A stretch of DNA of 64,000 nucleotides from Actinomadura parmotrematis (GCF_019458805.1 NZ_JAIBOA010000009.1:62001-126000), one strand, 5' to 3'; shown: positions 35,871 through 45,162, numbered from the stretch's first letter. Notes: generated by a model not told the origin, from the sequence alone. Numbers and translations: made by a program.

Positions 35871-37212
35871 GCTCGGGCGGGTCCTCCGGCTGGAGGCCCG
35901 CCGCACGGCGCTGCTCGTCGCGGTCCCGGCGCTCGCCGGGGCCGGGGTGGTCGCCGCCTGGCTCTCGCTGCCGCCGGGCGTGGCCTACTGGGACAACTCG
36001 GTGGTCGCGCTGATGAACTCCGTCCTGCTGCTCGGCCCGGTGGGGGCCGGGCTGGCGTGCTGGACGGCGGTCCGCAAGCGGCATCTCGACTACCTGCGGG
36101 ACCTGACGACGCGCTCGCCCTCGACGGCGGCGCTGCTGGACCTGCTGCTGCTGACGGCGGGCGCGCTGGTCGCCTACACCGCCGTCACGGTGGTGGTGGC
36201 GACGCAGGCGCTGGTGCGGGCGCAGGCCGGGCCGGTGCATCCCCTCGGAGTACCGGCCGGCGCGTCCGCGCTGGTGCTGTTCGTGGTGGCGGGCTACTTC
36301 GCGGGGCGGGCGCTGCCGCGGGCGGTCACGCCCGTCCTGGTGCTGGCGCTGGCGTGGCCGTGGGCGATGCTGCGCGCGCCGGACGGCTCGCGGCTCAGCC
36401 TGCTGCCGCCCGCCGCGTTCGGCCGCATCGAGCTGTTCACGGGCCTCCGCCCCCAGGTGCTGCTGGACCAGACGCTCTGCGCGGCCGGTCTCGCGCTGAC
36501 GCTGACGCTCGGCTACGTCGGCTGGACGAACCGGCGCCTGCTCACCGTGCTGCCGCTGTCGCTGGCGCTCGCCGCCGCCGTGTACGGCACCGTCCGGCTC
36601 GTCGGGGCGGACGACCCGGCGGTGCAGCCAGCGCCGGTCCGGCCGGCCTGCCGCGAGTGGCCGCTGACGGTGTGCGTGCATCCGGCGCTGCGCGGCGCGC
36701 TGCCGTCGCTGAGCGCGGCCGCGGTGCCGCTGGCGGCGCGGCTGAACGGCACGCCGGGCGCGTTCACGCGCGTGGAGCAGCGGCCGCCGGGCGAGGCGCC
36801 GCGCGTGCTGGACGGCGTCGCGACCGTGCATCTGGACGACGTCCTCGCGCCCGGCTTCGAGTCCCGCGCCGTCCGGCAGATCCGCGACGGCCTCGTCGGC
36901 GGGCGGATGTGCCCGACGACGGCGGCGGCGCAGTACCGGGGGCTGGTGGACGCCTGGCTGCTCGGCGAGAACCCCCCGGCCGTCGCCGACGCCCGCACGG
37001 CGCGCCGGTTCACCGGCTGGAGCGAGGACCGGCGGCGCGGCTGGCTGCGCGCGCACTTCGCCTCCTACCGCGACTGCGCGCTGCGGCCCGGCACGTTCGC
37101 CGACCCGGCCGCGAAGGCGGCGGGCAAGACGGAGAACACGGCGAAGAAGCCGGTCAAGAAGGCCGCCAGGAAGGGCAAGCACAAGCGGCCGGCGCGGAGC
37201 TCCTCTGCATGA
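35863..37212 (+). CDS. Multi-pass membrane protein, ABC-2-type partner
   Basis: A 449-aa integral membrane protein. About six hydrophobic helices lie in residues ~15-250 (LLVAVPALAGAGVVAAWL, SVLLLGPVGAGLACW, LLLLTAGALVAYTAVTVVVAT, ALVLFVVAGYFA, TPVLVLALAWPWAML, LTVLPLSLALAAAVYGT). A ~190-aa soluble C-terminal domain follows, with several cysteines (PACREW, TVCVHP, GGRMCPTT, YRDCALRP) and a Lys-rich tail. GTG start inside the ATPase gene indicates translational coupling. Substrate unknown. Confidence 0.78.
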   Translation: MSELGRVLRLEARRTALLVAVPALAGAGVVAAWLSLPPGVAYWDNSVVALMNSVLLLGPVGAGLACWTAVRKRHLDYLRDLTTRSPSTAALLDLLLLTAGALVAYTAVTVVVATQALVRAQAGPVHPLGVPAGASALVLFVVAGYFAGRALPRAVTPVLVLALAWPWAMLRAPDGSRLSLLPPAAFGRIELFTGLRPQVLLDQTLCAAGLALTLTLGYVGWTNRRLLTVLPLSLALAAAVYGTVRLVGADDPAVQPAPVRPACREWPLTVCVHPALRGALPSLSAAAVPLAARLNGTPGAFTRVEQRPPGEAPRVLDGVATVHLDDVLAPGFESRAVRQIRDGLVGGRMCPTTAAAQYRGLVDAWLLGENPPAVADARTARRFTGWSEDRRRGWLRAHFASYRDCALRPGTFADPAAKAAGKTENTAKKPVKKAARKGKHKRPARSSSA

Positions 37213-37250
37213 CCGCGGCGGGACCCCCCAGGCCCGCCGCGGTCATGCAG
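37205..37250. terminator. Bidirectional terminator spanning two stop codons
   Basis: CTGCATGACCGCGGCGGG pairs perfectly with its complement over 18 bp around a 10-base loop. The arms contain the stop codons of both convergent genes (membrane protein on plus, DUF3817 on minus). Confidence 0.85.
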
Positions 37251-37569
37251 AAGTCGTGACGCGCTCGCGGCCGGGCGTCTCCTGCCCGGCGGGCGCGATC
37301 CAGTAACGCTCGACGAGGAACGGCGCGACCGGCAGCACCGAGGCCGCCAGCGCCGCCGCCGTGCGGCCGAGCGTCCAGTTCAGCTGGGACTTCGCCGCGA
37401 TCGCCAGGCCCACGTAGGCCAGGAACAGCATCCCGTGCAGGGCGCCGACGACGCTCACCGCCGCCGGGAAGCCGGCCAGGTACTTCAGCGGCATGGCGAT
37501 CAGCAGCAGCACCAGGAACGACGTCGCCTCGGCGAGCGAGACGAGCTTGAAGGATCGAACGAAGTCCAC
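37243..37569 (-). CDS. DUF3817 membrane protein
   Basis: A 108-aa protein: FKLVSLAEATSFLVLLLIAMPLKYLAG, PAAVSVVGALHGMLFLAYVGLAIAA and LGRTAAALAASVLPVAPFLVERYW give three membrane helices and the DUF3817 (YdzA-like) signature. The GTG start is chosen because the family begins right at this point. It is an integral membrane protein of unknown role, divergent from the DUF2127 gene. Confidence 0.88.
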   Translation of the reverse strand: MDFVRSFKLVSLAEATSFLVLLLIAMPLKYLAGFPAAVSVVGALHGMLFLAYVGLAIAAKSQLNWTLGRTAAALAASVLPVAPFLVERYWIAPAGQETPGRERVTTSA

Positions 37570-37659
37570 GACCGGTCCAACGCCCCGGACCCGCCGGGGG
37601 TTTCCGCGCCCGCCATGACGCCGATCACACCGGCCCCGTGGCCGGTCTATGGTTACGCC

Positions 37660-38469
37660 GTGGACTGGAGTTTGCTCACCTGCGCACGCAAGGGCCATGT
37701 CACCTACGCCCCCGACGAGGCCGCGCTGCGGGACCGGCTGCACACCGCGTCCCCGGTCGGCGAGGCGTGGCGCTGCCTGCGCTGCGGCACCTACGTGCTC
37801 GGCGCGCCGCACCGGACGGGCCCGGCCGGCGAGGCGCCGCTCGTCCCCCGGGGCCGCGCGCTGCGCGACGCGTTCATCATGCGGTTCTTCGCCGTGGAGC
37901 GCGCGATCCGCGGGCTGCTGGTGCTCGCCGCCGCCTACGGCGTCTGGCGGTTCGCCGAGAGCCGCGGGTCGATCCAGCGCGTCTTCGAGGACGAGATCCC
38001 GCTGCTGCGGCCGATCGCCAGGCAGGTCGGCTGGGACCTGGACCACTCGAAGATCATCGAGTCGGCGCGGCACGTGTTCGACATGCGGGCGAGCACGCTG
38101 CGCTGGCTCGCGGTCGCGCTGGTGGTGTACGCCGCCATCGAGATCATCGAGGCGGTGGGGCTCTGGCTGCTCAAGCGCTGGGGCGAGTACTTCGCGGTCG
38201 TGGCGACCTGCTTCGGGCTGCCGGTGGAGATCTACGAGCTGGCCGAGCGGGTCACCGTGCTGCGCGTCGGGGCGCTGCTGCTGAACGTCGGCCTGGTCGT
38301 CTACATCGTCGTCACCAAGCGGCTCTTCGGGGTCCGCGGCGGCCGCGCGGCGCACGAGGCGCACCTGCGGAGCGAGTCCCTGCTGGAGGTCGAGCACGCC
38401 ACGCACGACGCCGACCTGCGGCATCACCGGGACGCCCCGCGGGAACCGCAGACCGATCCCGCGAGGTGA
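37660..38469 (+). CDS. DUF2127 membrane protein
   Basis: A 269-aa protein with an N-terminal zinc-ribbon-like piece (LTCARKGHVTYAPDEAALRDRLH...RCLRCGTYVLG) and a DUF2127 membrane domain (ERAIRGLLVLAAAYGVWRF, LRWLAVALVVYAAIEIIEAVGLWLLKRWGEYFAVVATCFGLPVEIYEL, GALLLNVGLVVYIVVTKRLFG). A His-rich charged tail follows. GTG at 37660 lies six bases after TATGGT, fitting a leaderless start; ATG at 37615 is the alternative. Function unknown. Confidence 0.82.
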   Translation: MDWSLLTCARKGHVTYAPDEAALRDRLHTASPVGEAWRCLRCGTYVLGAPHRTGPAGEAPLVPRGRALRDAFIMRFFAVERAIRGLLVLAAAYGVWRFAESRGSIQRVFEDEIPLLRPIARQVGWDLDHSKIIESARHVFDMRASTLRWLAVALVVYAAIEIIEAVGLWLLKRWGEYFAVVATCFGLPVEIYELAERVTVLRVGALLLNVGLVVYIVVTKRLFGVRGGRAAHEAHLRSESLLEVEHATHDADLRHHRDAPREPQTDPAR

Positions 38470-38503
38470 GGTGAAAGCGCGTTCTGCCGGGAATGCACCG
38501 GGC

Positions 38504-39250
38504 ATGGCACGTTCGGAATCGAAGAAGGACGCATCCCTGAGCGGGGAGGCGAAGCGGGCGGAGCCGGACCCGCCGGCCGCGTCCGCGCCCCCCGCGCGGG
38601 CCCCCCGCCGCGGCGGTCTCGGCACCGCGCTGGTGCTCGTCGTCGCCACCATCGCCGTGGTGCTGCTGGCGCAGCAGACGCTGCACATGCTGCCCCACTG
38701 GCTGAACCCCTTCGCCACCGAGACCAAGGACCGCAGCGGTCCCGCGGTCCTGCAGTCGATCCAGAACATGAGCCGGTACGAGGCCGCGAGCGGCCAGTAC
38801 CAGGTCATCGTGGACCTGGAGAAGGACGCCAAGTACCTGCCGAGCACCGTCCAGGGCAAGCGCACCCTGTTCGTCGGCTACGGCACCGTCGACGCCTACG
38901 TCGACTTCGGCAAGCTGCCGAAGGGCGCGGTCACCGTGAACAAGGACCGCACCACGGCGACCATCAAGCTGCCGAAGGCGCAGCTGGAGGCGACCAACGT
39001 CGACCCGAAGCGCAGCTACGTCTACTCGGCGCAGCGCGGCCTGTTCAACCGGATCGGGGACGCCTTCAGCAACAACCCCAACGACCAGCAGCAGCTGTAC
39101 GTGCTGGCGAGCCAGAAGATCCAGGCCGCCGCGAACGAGAGCGGCCTGCGCGACCGCGCCGACCAGAACACCAGGACGATGCTGGTCAACCTGCTGAAGT
39201 CGCTCGGCTTCAAGACCGTGACGGTGCAGCAGGAGGCCGCCGGCCAGTGA
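38504..39250 (+). CDS. DUF4230 membrane-anchored protein
   Basis: A 248-aa protein with a basic/Pro-rich N terminus, one membrane helix (LGTALVLVVATIAVVLLAQQTL) and an extracytoplasmic DUF4230 domain (SGPAVLQSIQNMSRYEAASGQYQVIVDLEKDAKYLP...RTLFVGYGTVDAYVDFGKL...). Members are conserved but uncharacterised. ATG at 38504 is used; GTG at 38471 is too close to its GAGGTGAG to be convincing. It ends in a bidirectional terminator. Confidence 0.85.
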   Translation: MARSESKKDASLSGEAKRAEPDPPAASAPPARAPRRGGLGTALVLVVATIAVVLLAQQTLHMLPHWLNPFATETKDRSGPAVLQSIQNMSRYEAASGQYQVIVDLEKDAKYLPSTVQGKRTLFVGYGTVDAYVDFGKLPKGAVTVNKDRTTATIKLPKAQLEATNVDPKRSYVYSAQRGLFNRIGDAFSNNPNDQQQLYVLASQKIQAAANESGLRDRADQNTRTMLVNLLKSLGFKTVTVQQEAAGQ

Positions 39251-39262
39251 CGGCCGGTACGG

Positions 39263-39298
39263 CGGGCGGGAACGGGCCGGCCGCCCCGTTCCCGCCCG
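39263..39298. terminator. Bidirectional terminator
   Basis: CGGGCGGGAACGGG pairs with CCCGTTCCCGCCCG over 14 bp with an 8-base loop, placed between the convergent DUF4230 and thiolase genes. Confidence 0.8.
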
Positions 39299-39308
39299 TG
39301 GACGCGGT

Positions 39309-40502
39309 TCAGGACGCGGACGGCACCCGGATGATGAGCGCGTCGCCCTGGCCGCCGCCGCCGCAGAGGCCGGCGGCGCCGGTGCCGCCGCCGCGGCGCT
39401 TCAGCTCGTGCGCCAGGTGCAGGACGATGCGGGCGCCCGACATGCCGACGGGGTGGCCGAGGGCGATGGCGCCGCCGTTGACGTTGACCTTCTCGGGGCC
39501 GACGCCGAGGTCGCGCATGGACTGGACGCCGACGGAGGCGAACGCCTCGTTGATCTCGATGAGGTCCAGGTCGTCGACGCCGATGCCCTCCTTGGACAGG
39601 GCGTGCTCGATGGCGTTGGACGGCTGCGACTGCAGCGAGTTGTCCGGCCCGGCGACGTTGCCGTGCGCGCCGATCTCGGCGAGCCAGGTGAGGCCGAGCT
39701 CCTCGGCCTTGGCCCTGGACATGACGACGACGGCGGCGGCGCCGTCGGAGATCTGCGAGGCCGAGCCCGCGGTGATCGTGCCGTCCCTGGTGAAGGAGGG
39801 GCGGAGCCGGGCCAGCGACTCGGCGGTGGTGTCGCCGCGCACGCCCTCGTCGGCGCTGAAGACGACGGGCTCGCCGCGGCGCTGCGGGATCTCCACCGGC
39901 GCGATCTCGTCGTCGAAGACGCCGTTCTTGATCGCCTCGGCGGCGCGCTGGTGGGAGCGGGCGGAGAAGGCGTCCTGCTCCTCGCGGGTGATGCCGAGCC
40001 GCGCGTTGTGGTGCTCGGTGGACTCGCCCATGGAAACGCCGTCGAAGGCGTCGGTGAGGGCGTCGTGCGCCATGTGGTCGAGGACCTCGACGGAGCCGTA
40101 CTTGTAGCCGCCGCGCGACTTCGGCAGCACGTGCGGCGCCTGCGTCATCGACTCCATGCCGCCGGCGACGACGATGTCGAACTCGCCGGCGCGGATGAGC
40201 TGGTCGGCGAGCGCGATGGCGTCCAGGCCCGACAGGCAGACCTTGTTGATGTTGATCGACGGGACGCTCATCGGGATGCCGGCCTTGACCGCGGCCTGGC
40301 GGGCCGGGATCTGCCCGGCGCCGGCCTGCAGCACCTGGCCGAGGATGACGTACTGGACCTGCTCGCCGGTGATCCCGGCGCGCTCCAGCGCCGCCTTGAT
40401 CGCGTGGGCGCCGAGGTCGGCCGCCGAGAAGTCCTTCAGCGATCCGAGCAGCCGGCCGATCGGGGTGCGCGCACCGGCGACGATCACGGATTTCGCGGGC
40501 AT
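39309..40502 (-). CDS. Acetyl-CoA acetyltransferase (thiolase)
   Basis: A 397-aa biosynthetic-type thiolase condensing two acetyl-CoA to acetoacetyl-CoA, or the reverse. The nucleophile is Cys89 ([12 protein letters not shown]), with His349 in [11 protein letters not shown] and Cys380 in GLCGGGGQG. It is divergent from methylmalonyl-CoA epimerase, as I recall for SCO5399-SCO5398 in Streptomyces. It probably feeds acetoacetyl-CoA into polyhydroxyalkanoate, ketone or ethylmalonyl-CoA routes. Confidence 0.93.
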   Translation of the reverse strand: MPAKSVIVAGARTPIGRLLGSLKDFSAADLGAHAIKAALERAGITGEQVQYVILGQVLQAGAGQIPARQAAVKAGIPMSVPSININKVCLSGLDAIALADQLIRAGEFDIVVAGGMESMTQAPHVLPKSRGGYKYGSVEVLDHMAHDALTDAFDGVSMGESTEHHNARLGITREEQDAFSARSHQRAAEAIKNGVFDDEIAPVEIPQRRGEPVVFSADEGVRGDTTAESLARLRPSFTRDGTITAGSASQISDGAAAVVVMSRAKAEELGLTWLAEIGAHGNVAGPDNSLQSQPSNAIEHALSKEGIGVDDLDLIEINEAFASVGVQSMRDLGVGPEKVNVNGGAIALGHPVGMSGARIVLHLAHELKRRGGGTGAAGLCGGGGQGDALIIRVPSAS

Positions 40503-40631
40503 GAGGGGGCCTCCATCAGGGTTGCGCGGCGACGTTTGCCACCATACCCAGCAGGACGGGAGGCCCCGTCCGCCGCCCTGGCCGGGGCCGGAACGAGCGC
40601 CGGCGCCGGGCCGACCGAGAGGAGCACGGCC

Positions 40632-41054
40632 ATGCTGACCCGCATCGACCACATCGGGATCGCCTGCCACGACCTGGAGGCGACCGTGGAGTTCTACCGC
40701 GCCACCTACGGCTTCTCCGACGTCCACTACGAGACCAACGAGGAGCAGGGCGTGCGGGAGGCCATGCTCAAGATCAACGAGACCGGGGACGGGGCCGCCA
40801 GCTACCTCCAGCTGCTCACCCCGATCCGGGACGACTCGACGGTCGCCAAGTGGCTGGCCAAGAACGGCGAGGGCGTCCACCACATCGCCTTCGGCACCGA
40901 CGGCGACGTCCAGGAGGAGGCCGACGGGATCGCGGCCAAGGGCGTGCGCGTCCTTTACGACGCGCCCCGGCGCGGGTCCATGGGGTCACGCATCACCTTC
41001 CTGCACCCCAAGGACGCGCACGGGGTGCTCACCGAACTGGTAGAGAAGGCGTGA
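40632..41054 (+). CDS. mce: Methylmalonyl-CoA epimerase
   Basis: A 140-aa VOC-fold metalloenzyme that interconverts (R)- and (S)-methylmalonyl-CoA in propionate metabolism. Typical points: [17 protein letters not shown] (His7 metal ligand), [31 protein letters not shown] (second His), [32 protein letters not shown] (final Glu ligand). It starts after GAGAGGAG with good spacing. The neighbours are thiolase and the FilP-like gene. Confidence 0.94.
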   Translation: MLTRIDHIGIACHDLEATVEFYRATYGFSDVHYETNEEQGVREAMLKINETGDGAASYLQLLTPIRDDSTVAKWLAKNGEGVHHIAFGTDGDVQEEADGIAAKGVRVLYDAPRRGSMGSRITFLHPKDAHGVLTELVEKA

Positions 41055-41365
41055 CGGCGGGGGCCGGCGGAATCGTGACGTGATCGATATCACAGAGGGT
41101 GAGGGGCGTCCGCCGGCTGATTCTCTGTAGCGGTTCGGACACCTCTGGTGCTTTTGGACGGAGGTCGCCGGGGCCCCGGGACCGGTTGCCCGCTTGCGAC
41201 AAACCCGACAAAATGCGCAGTGCGTTCAGATGAGCCCCCAACACGGCAGCTCCCGGAGTACGCTTCTGTCGCCGGAAGAGGTCTGGGGCCGTGCGCCCAA
41301 TTCAGCCAGGCGATCAACCGGTCCCCGGAACCACCCGTCGCCCCGTCACATCAGGATTGAGCCAC
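41055..41365 (+). promoter_or_regulatory. Long intergenic leader before the FilP-like gene, with a Crp-like site
   Basis: No gene is supported in this 311-bp gap. CGTGA-TCGATA-TCACA at 41079-41094 matches the Crp/GlxR consensus TGTGA-N6-TCACA with one change and contains the perfect dyad GTGATCGATATCAC. Downstream is AT-richer sequence (TTGCGACAAACCCGACAAAA near 41190) that could hold the promoter. Control of the downstream gene by a cAMP-type regulator is inference. Confidence 0.5.
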
Positions 41366-42679
41366 ATGCAGTCCGACATCGACGCCCAGCTCAGCAACTT
41401 CTTCGAGGACACGCCCCCGCGCGAGTTCGACGTGGTGCTTCGCGGCTACGACCGGCACCAGGTCGACGAGCAGATCAAGTCGCTCGAGTCCGAGGTCCGC
41501 AAGACCCGCGACGACACCCAGGCGCTGCAGCGTGAGCTCTCCGACGCCCACCGCCAGCTCCAGGAGCAGGAGCGCCCGACCTACTCCGGTCTCGGCGCCC
41601 GCATCGAGCAGCTGCTCCGCCTCGCCGAGGAGCAGGCGACCGAGCTCGTCCAGGCCGCGCGCAGCGAGGCCAACGAGATCAAGGCCGCGGCCAAGGTGGA
41701 CGCCGCCGAGCTGCGCGCCAACGCCGAGAGCGAGGCCGCCGAGCTGCGCGCCACCGCCCAGCGCGAGGGCGACGACATGCGCAACGCCGCCGAGCGGGAG
41801 GCGGAGGAGGTGCGCACCTCGGCCCACCGCGAGGCCGACGAGCTGACCTCCACCACCGAGCGCGAGGTCGCCAAGCTGCGCGCCACCGCCGACCACGAGG
41901 TCGCCGAGAAGCGGGCCGCCGCCGAGCGCGAGATCGCCAAGCTGCGCACCACCACCGAGCGCGAGGTCGCGCAGCTGCGCGCGTCCACCAAGCGCGAGCG
42001 CGACGAGATCCTCACCACCGCCAAGCGGCAGGCCGACGAGATGCGCGCGCAGGCCCAGCGCATCCTGGAGGAGAGCGAGGCGCAGCGGGCGCAGGCCGAG
42101 GCCGAGTTCGAGATCCAGCTCGCGGCCCGCCGCGAGGAGGCCGACCGCCAGGACGCCGAGCGCCACGCCAACGCCCAGGCCGCGACGCAGAAGCTCGTCG
42201 CCGAGGCCGAGCAGCGCGCCGCGTCCGCCGAGCAGCGGGCGGCCAAGGCCACCCAGCAGGCCGAGCAGACCCGCCGCGAGGCCGACTCGCACGCCAAGCA
42301 GCTGATGGCGAACGCGCGCAAGAACTCCGACAACGTCATCGCCGAGGCCAAGGCGCAGGCCGAGCAGCTGCTCGCCGAGACCAAGGCCGAGGCCGACCGC
42401 GTCCGCACCTCCGCGCAGCGCCAGGTGGACGAGCTGACCCGCCAGCGCGACAGCATCACCAGCCACCTGAACCAGCTCCGCCAGCTCATCGGCGGCGTCG
42501 CCCCGGCGATGGGCGGCCCGGCCGACGAGCCGCCGGCCGAGAAGCCCGCCGCCATCCAGGTGGCCGAGCCGAAGCCGGCCCCGCCGCAGCAGCAGGCCAA
42601 GCCGGCCCCCAAGCCGCAGCAGCAGGCCAAGCCGCAGGCCAAGAAGGACGAGGACGACGAGGACTGGTGGCAGGAGTAA
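41366..42679 (+). CDS. filP: FilP-like coiled-coil protein with DivIVA-type N terminus
   Basis: A 437-aa protein. Residues ~15-45 (REFDVVLRGYDRHQVDEQIKSLESEV) resemble the DivIVA/Wag31 start. Residues ~75-385 are one long Ala/Glu/Arg coiled coil with repeated TxxREVxxLRA-type units. The ends of the coil (YSGLGARIEQLLRLAEEQA; RQRDSITSHLNQLRQLI) match my memory of Streptomyces FilP, an intermediate-filament-like protein helping polar growth. The Pro/Gln tail ends KKDEDDEDWWQE. Position next to the epimerase gene fits SCO5396-SCO5398. Scy-type is the alternative. Confidence 0.82.
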   Translation: MQSDIDAQLSNFFEDTPPREFDVVLRGYDRHQVDEQIKSLESEVRKTRDDTQALQRELSDAHRQLQEQERPTYSGLGARIEQLLRLAEEQATELVQAARSEANEIKAAAKVDAAELRANAESEAAELRATAQREGDDMRNAAEREAEEVRTSAHREADELTSTTEREVAKLRATADHEVAEKRAAAEREIAKLRTTTEREVAQLRASTKRERDEILTTAKRQADEMRAQAQRILEESEAQRAQAEAEFEIQLAARREEADRQDAERHANAQAATQKLVAEAEQRAASAEQRAAKATQQAEQTRREADSHAKQLMANARKNSDNVIAEAKAQAEQLLAETKAEADRVRTSAQRQVDELTRQRDSITSHLNQLRQLIGGVAPAMGGPADEPPAEKPAAIQVAEPKPAPPQQQAKPAPKPQQQAKPQAKKDEDDEDWWQE

Positions 42680-42706
42680 CCCGCCGCATTTCTCAACAGA
42701 TCGCCT

Positions 42707-42744
42707 GAAAAGCCTAGAGGTGGGCAACTACCTCTAGGCTTTTC
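42707..42744. terminator. Perfect 15-bp hairpin terminator
   Basis: GAAAAGCCTAGAGGT and ACCTCTAGGCTTTTC pair perfectly around an 8-base loop. The TTTTC at the end gives a short U-tract. It terminates the FilP-like gene. Confidence 0.92.
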
Positions 42745-42819
42745 GGCATCTCACCGATCGGCGGGCCGCCCCCCTTCGCGGCCGCCGCCCGGATGAACAG
42801 GATCGACAGGAGACGCGGC

Positions 42820-44364
42820 GTGGCCGACGAGACACCCCGGAACGAGCAGGCGACGCCCCCCGGCGACGGCGCGCGGCCCGTGCCCGACCCCGCGCCCGAC
42901 CCCGCGCCCGATGTCGTCGAGGAGGGCCTGACCTCCGACGACGAGGCCGCGTCCGTCCCCGCGGGCGAGCCCGTGCCGGACGTGCCGGGCGCGGGCGGCG
43001 GCGCCCGCCCCGGCGACGTCGCCCCCGACGCCGTCGAGGACGCGGACGCCGCCGGGGACGCCGCCGTCCGCACCCGCGTGAAGGGCGCCAAGGGCGCCCG
43101 GGTGGCGCGGGCCCGCATCCCGAGCGCCCGCAACGCCCGCGCCCGCCTCGCGGACGCCAAGGCGGCGCGCAGCGAGGCCATCCGCGCCCGGCCGGGCGGG
43201 CCGGGCGCGCTCGTCCCCCGCCCCGCCGAGCCGGAGGAGCCCGCCGAGCCGGTGCCCGACCCCGCGCACGACGTGGAGCAGCGCAAGCTGGAGGCGGGCG
43301 CCGACCACCGCTTCCCGTTCGGCCGGCCCGGCCTGCCGCTCGGCCGCGCGCACCCGTTCGTGTTCGGCTTCACCGCCGCGCTCGGCGTCATCACCGCCTG
43401 GCTGCTGGTGAAGGCGGCGGTGAGCGCCAAGTCGGTGCTCATCATGATCGTGGTGGCGCTGTTCCTCGCGATCGGGCTGAACCCGGCGGTGGAGCGGCTG
43501 AAGCGGCTCGGCCTGTCGCGCGGCTGGGCGGTCGCCGCGGTGTTCTTCGGCGTGCTGCTGTTCCTCACCGGGTTCGTCGCGTCGCTGATCCCGCCGCTCG
43601 CCGAGCAGGTCGCCGACCTCAGCAAGAACCTGCCCGACTACATCAACCAGCTCCGCACCAACCCGCGGATCGCCCGCTGGGACCAGCACTACCACCTGCT
43701 CCAGCAGGCCCAGGACAAGATCAACGACTCGAAGTTCCAGCAGGACGCCGCCCGCTACGCCCTGGACGTCGGCAAGCAGGCCCTCACCGGCACCTTCCAG
43801 ACGCTGACGGTGCTCATCCTGACGCTGTACTTCCTCGGCTCGCTGCCGCAGATCAAGACGTTCTTCTACCAGCTCGCGCCGCGCTCGCGGCGGGCCCGCG
43901 TCGCGCTGCTCGGCGACGAGATCCTGGAGCGCATCGGCGGCTACGTCGCCGGCCAGTTCACCATCGCGTTCATCGCCGGCGTCACCTCCTACATCTTCCT
44001 GGAAATCCTCGGCGTCCCCTACGCGCTGGCGCTCGCGCTCATCGTCGCGGTCACCGACCTCATCCCGCTGGTCGGCGCGACGATCGGCGCCGCCGTCGTC
44101 TGCCTGGTCGCCTTCCTCACCGGCACCGCCGAGGGCATCGCCGCGATCGTGTTCTACGTCGTCTACCAGCAGGTGGAGAACTACCTGGTCTACCCGCGCG
44201 TCATGAAGCGCACGGTGGACGTGCAGCCGGCGGTGACGGTCGTCGCGGCGCTGATCGGCGGCACCCTGCTCGGCGTGGTCGGCGCGCTGCTGGCCATCCC
44301 GACGGCCGCCGCGATCTCGCTGATCATCCGCGAGGTGCTGGTGCCCCGGCAGGAGTCGCTCTAG
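42820..44364 (+). CDS. AI-2E (YdiK/PerM-type) family transporter
   Basis: A 514-aa membrane protein. The first ~170 residues are a Pro/Ala/Asp-rich disordered region with a basic patch (VARARIPSARNARARLADAK). The transporter core follows: HPFVFGFTAALGVITAWLLVKAAV, IMIVVALFLAIGLNPAVERLK, WAVAAVFFGVLLFLTGFVASLIPPL, TLTVLILTLYFLGSLPQIK, GVPYALALALIVAVTDLIPLVGATIGAAVVCLVAFL. Members range from autoinducer-2 exporters to Na/H antiporters, so the substrate is open. GTG at 42820 has AGGAG seven bases upstream; ATG at 42793 lacks one. Confidence 0.87.
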   Translation: MADETPRNEQATPPGDGARPVPDPAPDPAPDVVEEGLTSDDEAASVPAGEPVPDVPGAGGGARPGDVAPDAVEDADAAGDAAVRTRVKGAKGARVARARIPSARNARARLADAKAARSEAIRARPGGPGALVPRPAEPEEPAEPVPDPAHDVEQRKLEAGADHRFPFGRPGLPLGRAHPFVFGFTAALGVITAWLLVKAAVSAKSVLIMIVVALFLAIGLNPAVERLKRLGLSRGWAVAAVFFGVLLFLTGFVASLIPPLAEQVADLSKNLPDYINQLRTNPRIARWDQHYHLLQQAQDKINDSKFQQDAARYALDVGKQALTGTFQTLTVLILTLYFLGSLPQIKTFFYQLAPRSRRARVALLGDEILERIGGYVAGQFTIAFIAGVTSYIFLEILGVPYALALALIVAVTDLIPLVGATIGAAVVCLVAFLTGTAEGIAAIVFYVVYQQVENYLVYPRVMKRTVDVQPAVTVVAALIGGTLLGVVGALLAIPTAAAISLIIREVLVPRQESL

Positions 44365-44370
44365 CGGCGC

Positions 44371-45162
44371 TCAGGCGGTCGGGCGGGAGACGGCGGCGGC
44401 GAACTCGGCCACCGCCTGGTTGAACAGGTCGGGCTGCTCGACCGCGCAGAGATGCCCGGCGCGCGGGATGACGAGCAGCTCGGCGTTCGGCAGCGCGTCG
44501 GTCATGGCGCGCGCGTCGTCCTCGCCCGCGAGCTCGTCCTCGGAGCCGACGACGACGAGCGCCGGCACCTTCAGCCCGCGCAGCGTGTCGAACGATTCCT
44601 CGCGCGCCGCCATCGCGCGCTGCGCCCACGCCGCCGCGCGCGCCGGGGTGGCCTGGACGAGGCCGCGCACGCGCCCGTAGACGAGGGCGCGCTGCCGGTA
44701 GGTGGTCGGGCCGACGAGGCCGGGCAGCACCTCGTCCACGAGGACGCGGACGGTGCCGTCGCGCTCCAGCCGGTCGGCCTGCGCGAGGCGCCGCTCCCGG
44801 ACCTCGGCCGGGTCGGCGGCGGCCCTGGTGCCGGCGAGCACGAGGCCGCTGACGAGGTCGGGATGGCGGCGGCAGAGCGCCATCGCGACGTAGCCGCCCA
44901 GGGACAGGCCGCCGAGGACGGCGCGCGGCAGGCCGAGGCGGCGGAACAGCCGGGCGACGTCGTCGGCCATCGTCTCCACGGACGGCTCGCCCGCGCCGAG
45001 CACCGACCCGCCGAAGCCGCGCAGGTCCGGGGTGATCACGCGGAAGCGGCCGCCGAGGCCCTCCCGCTGGGCGAGCCACATCGCCGACGACAGCGGGAAG
45101 GCGTGCAGCAGCACGAGCGGCGTCCCGGCCCCGACGTCCCTGGCGTAGAGCTGCACGGTCAT
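44371..45162 (-). CDS. Alpha/beta-fold hydrolase
   Basis: A 263-aa hydrolase: LVLLHAFPLSSAMWLAQ, ITPDLRGFGGS, nucleophile Ser in LGGLSLGGYVAMAL, Asp in VVVGSEDELAG and His in PRAGHLCAVEQPD. These are the features of the HGG/peroxidase-like esterase superfamily (3-oxoadipate enol-lactonase type). Substrate unknown. It converges on the AI-2E transporter with a six-base gap. Confidence 0.88.
   Translation of the reverse strand: MTVQLYARDVGAGTPLVLLHAFPLSSAMWLAQREGLGGRFRVITPDLRGFGGSVLGAGEPSVETMADDVARLFRRLGLPRAVLGGLSLGGYVAMALCRRHPDLVSGLVLAGTRAAADPAEVRERRLAQADRLERDGTVRVLVDEVLPGLVGPTTYRQRALVYGRVRGLVQATPARAAAWAQRAMAAREESFDTLRGLKVPALVVVGSEDELAGEDDARAMTDALPNAELLVIPRAGHLCAVEQPDLFNQAVAEFAAAVSRPTA

Noticed and set aside
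41148..41360. A 70-codon frame in the gap before the FilP-like gene
   Set aside because: No ribosome site, no recognisable sequence, and it runs through the likely promoter region.
42903..43260. Short Pro/Asp/Ala repeats in the transporter gene (DPAPDPAPD) considered as a DNA repeat element
   Set aside because: They are in frame and belong to the disordered N-terminal region of the transporter, with no unit conserved at DNA level.
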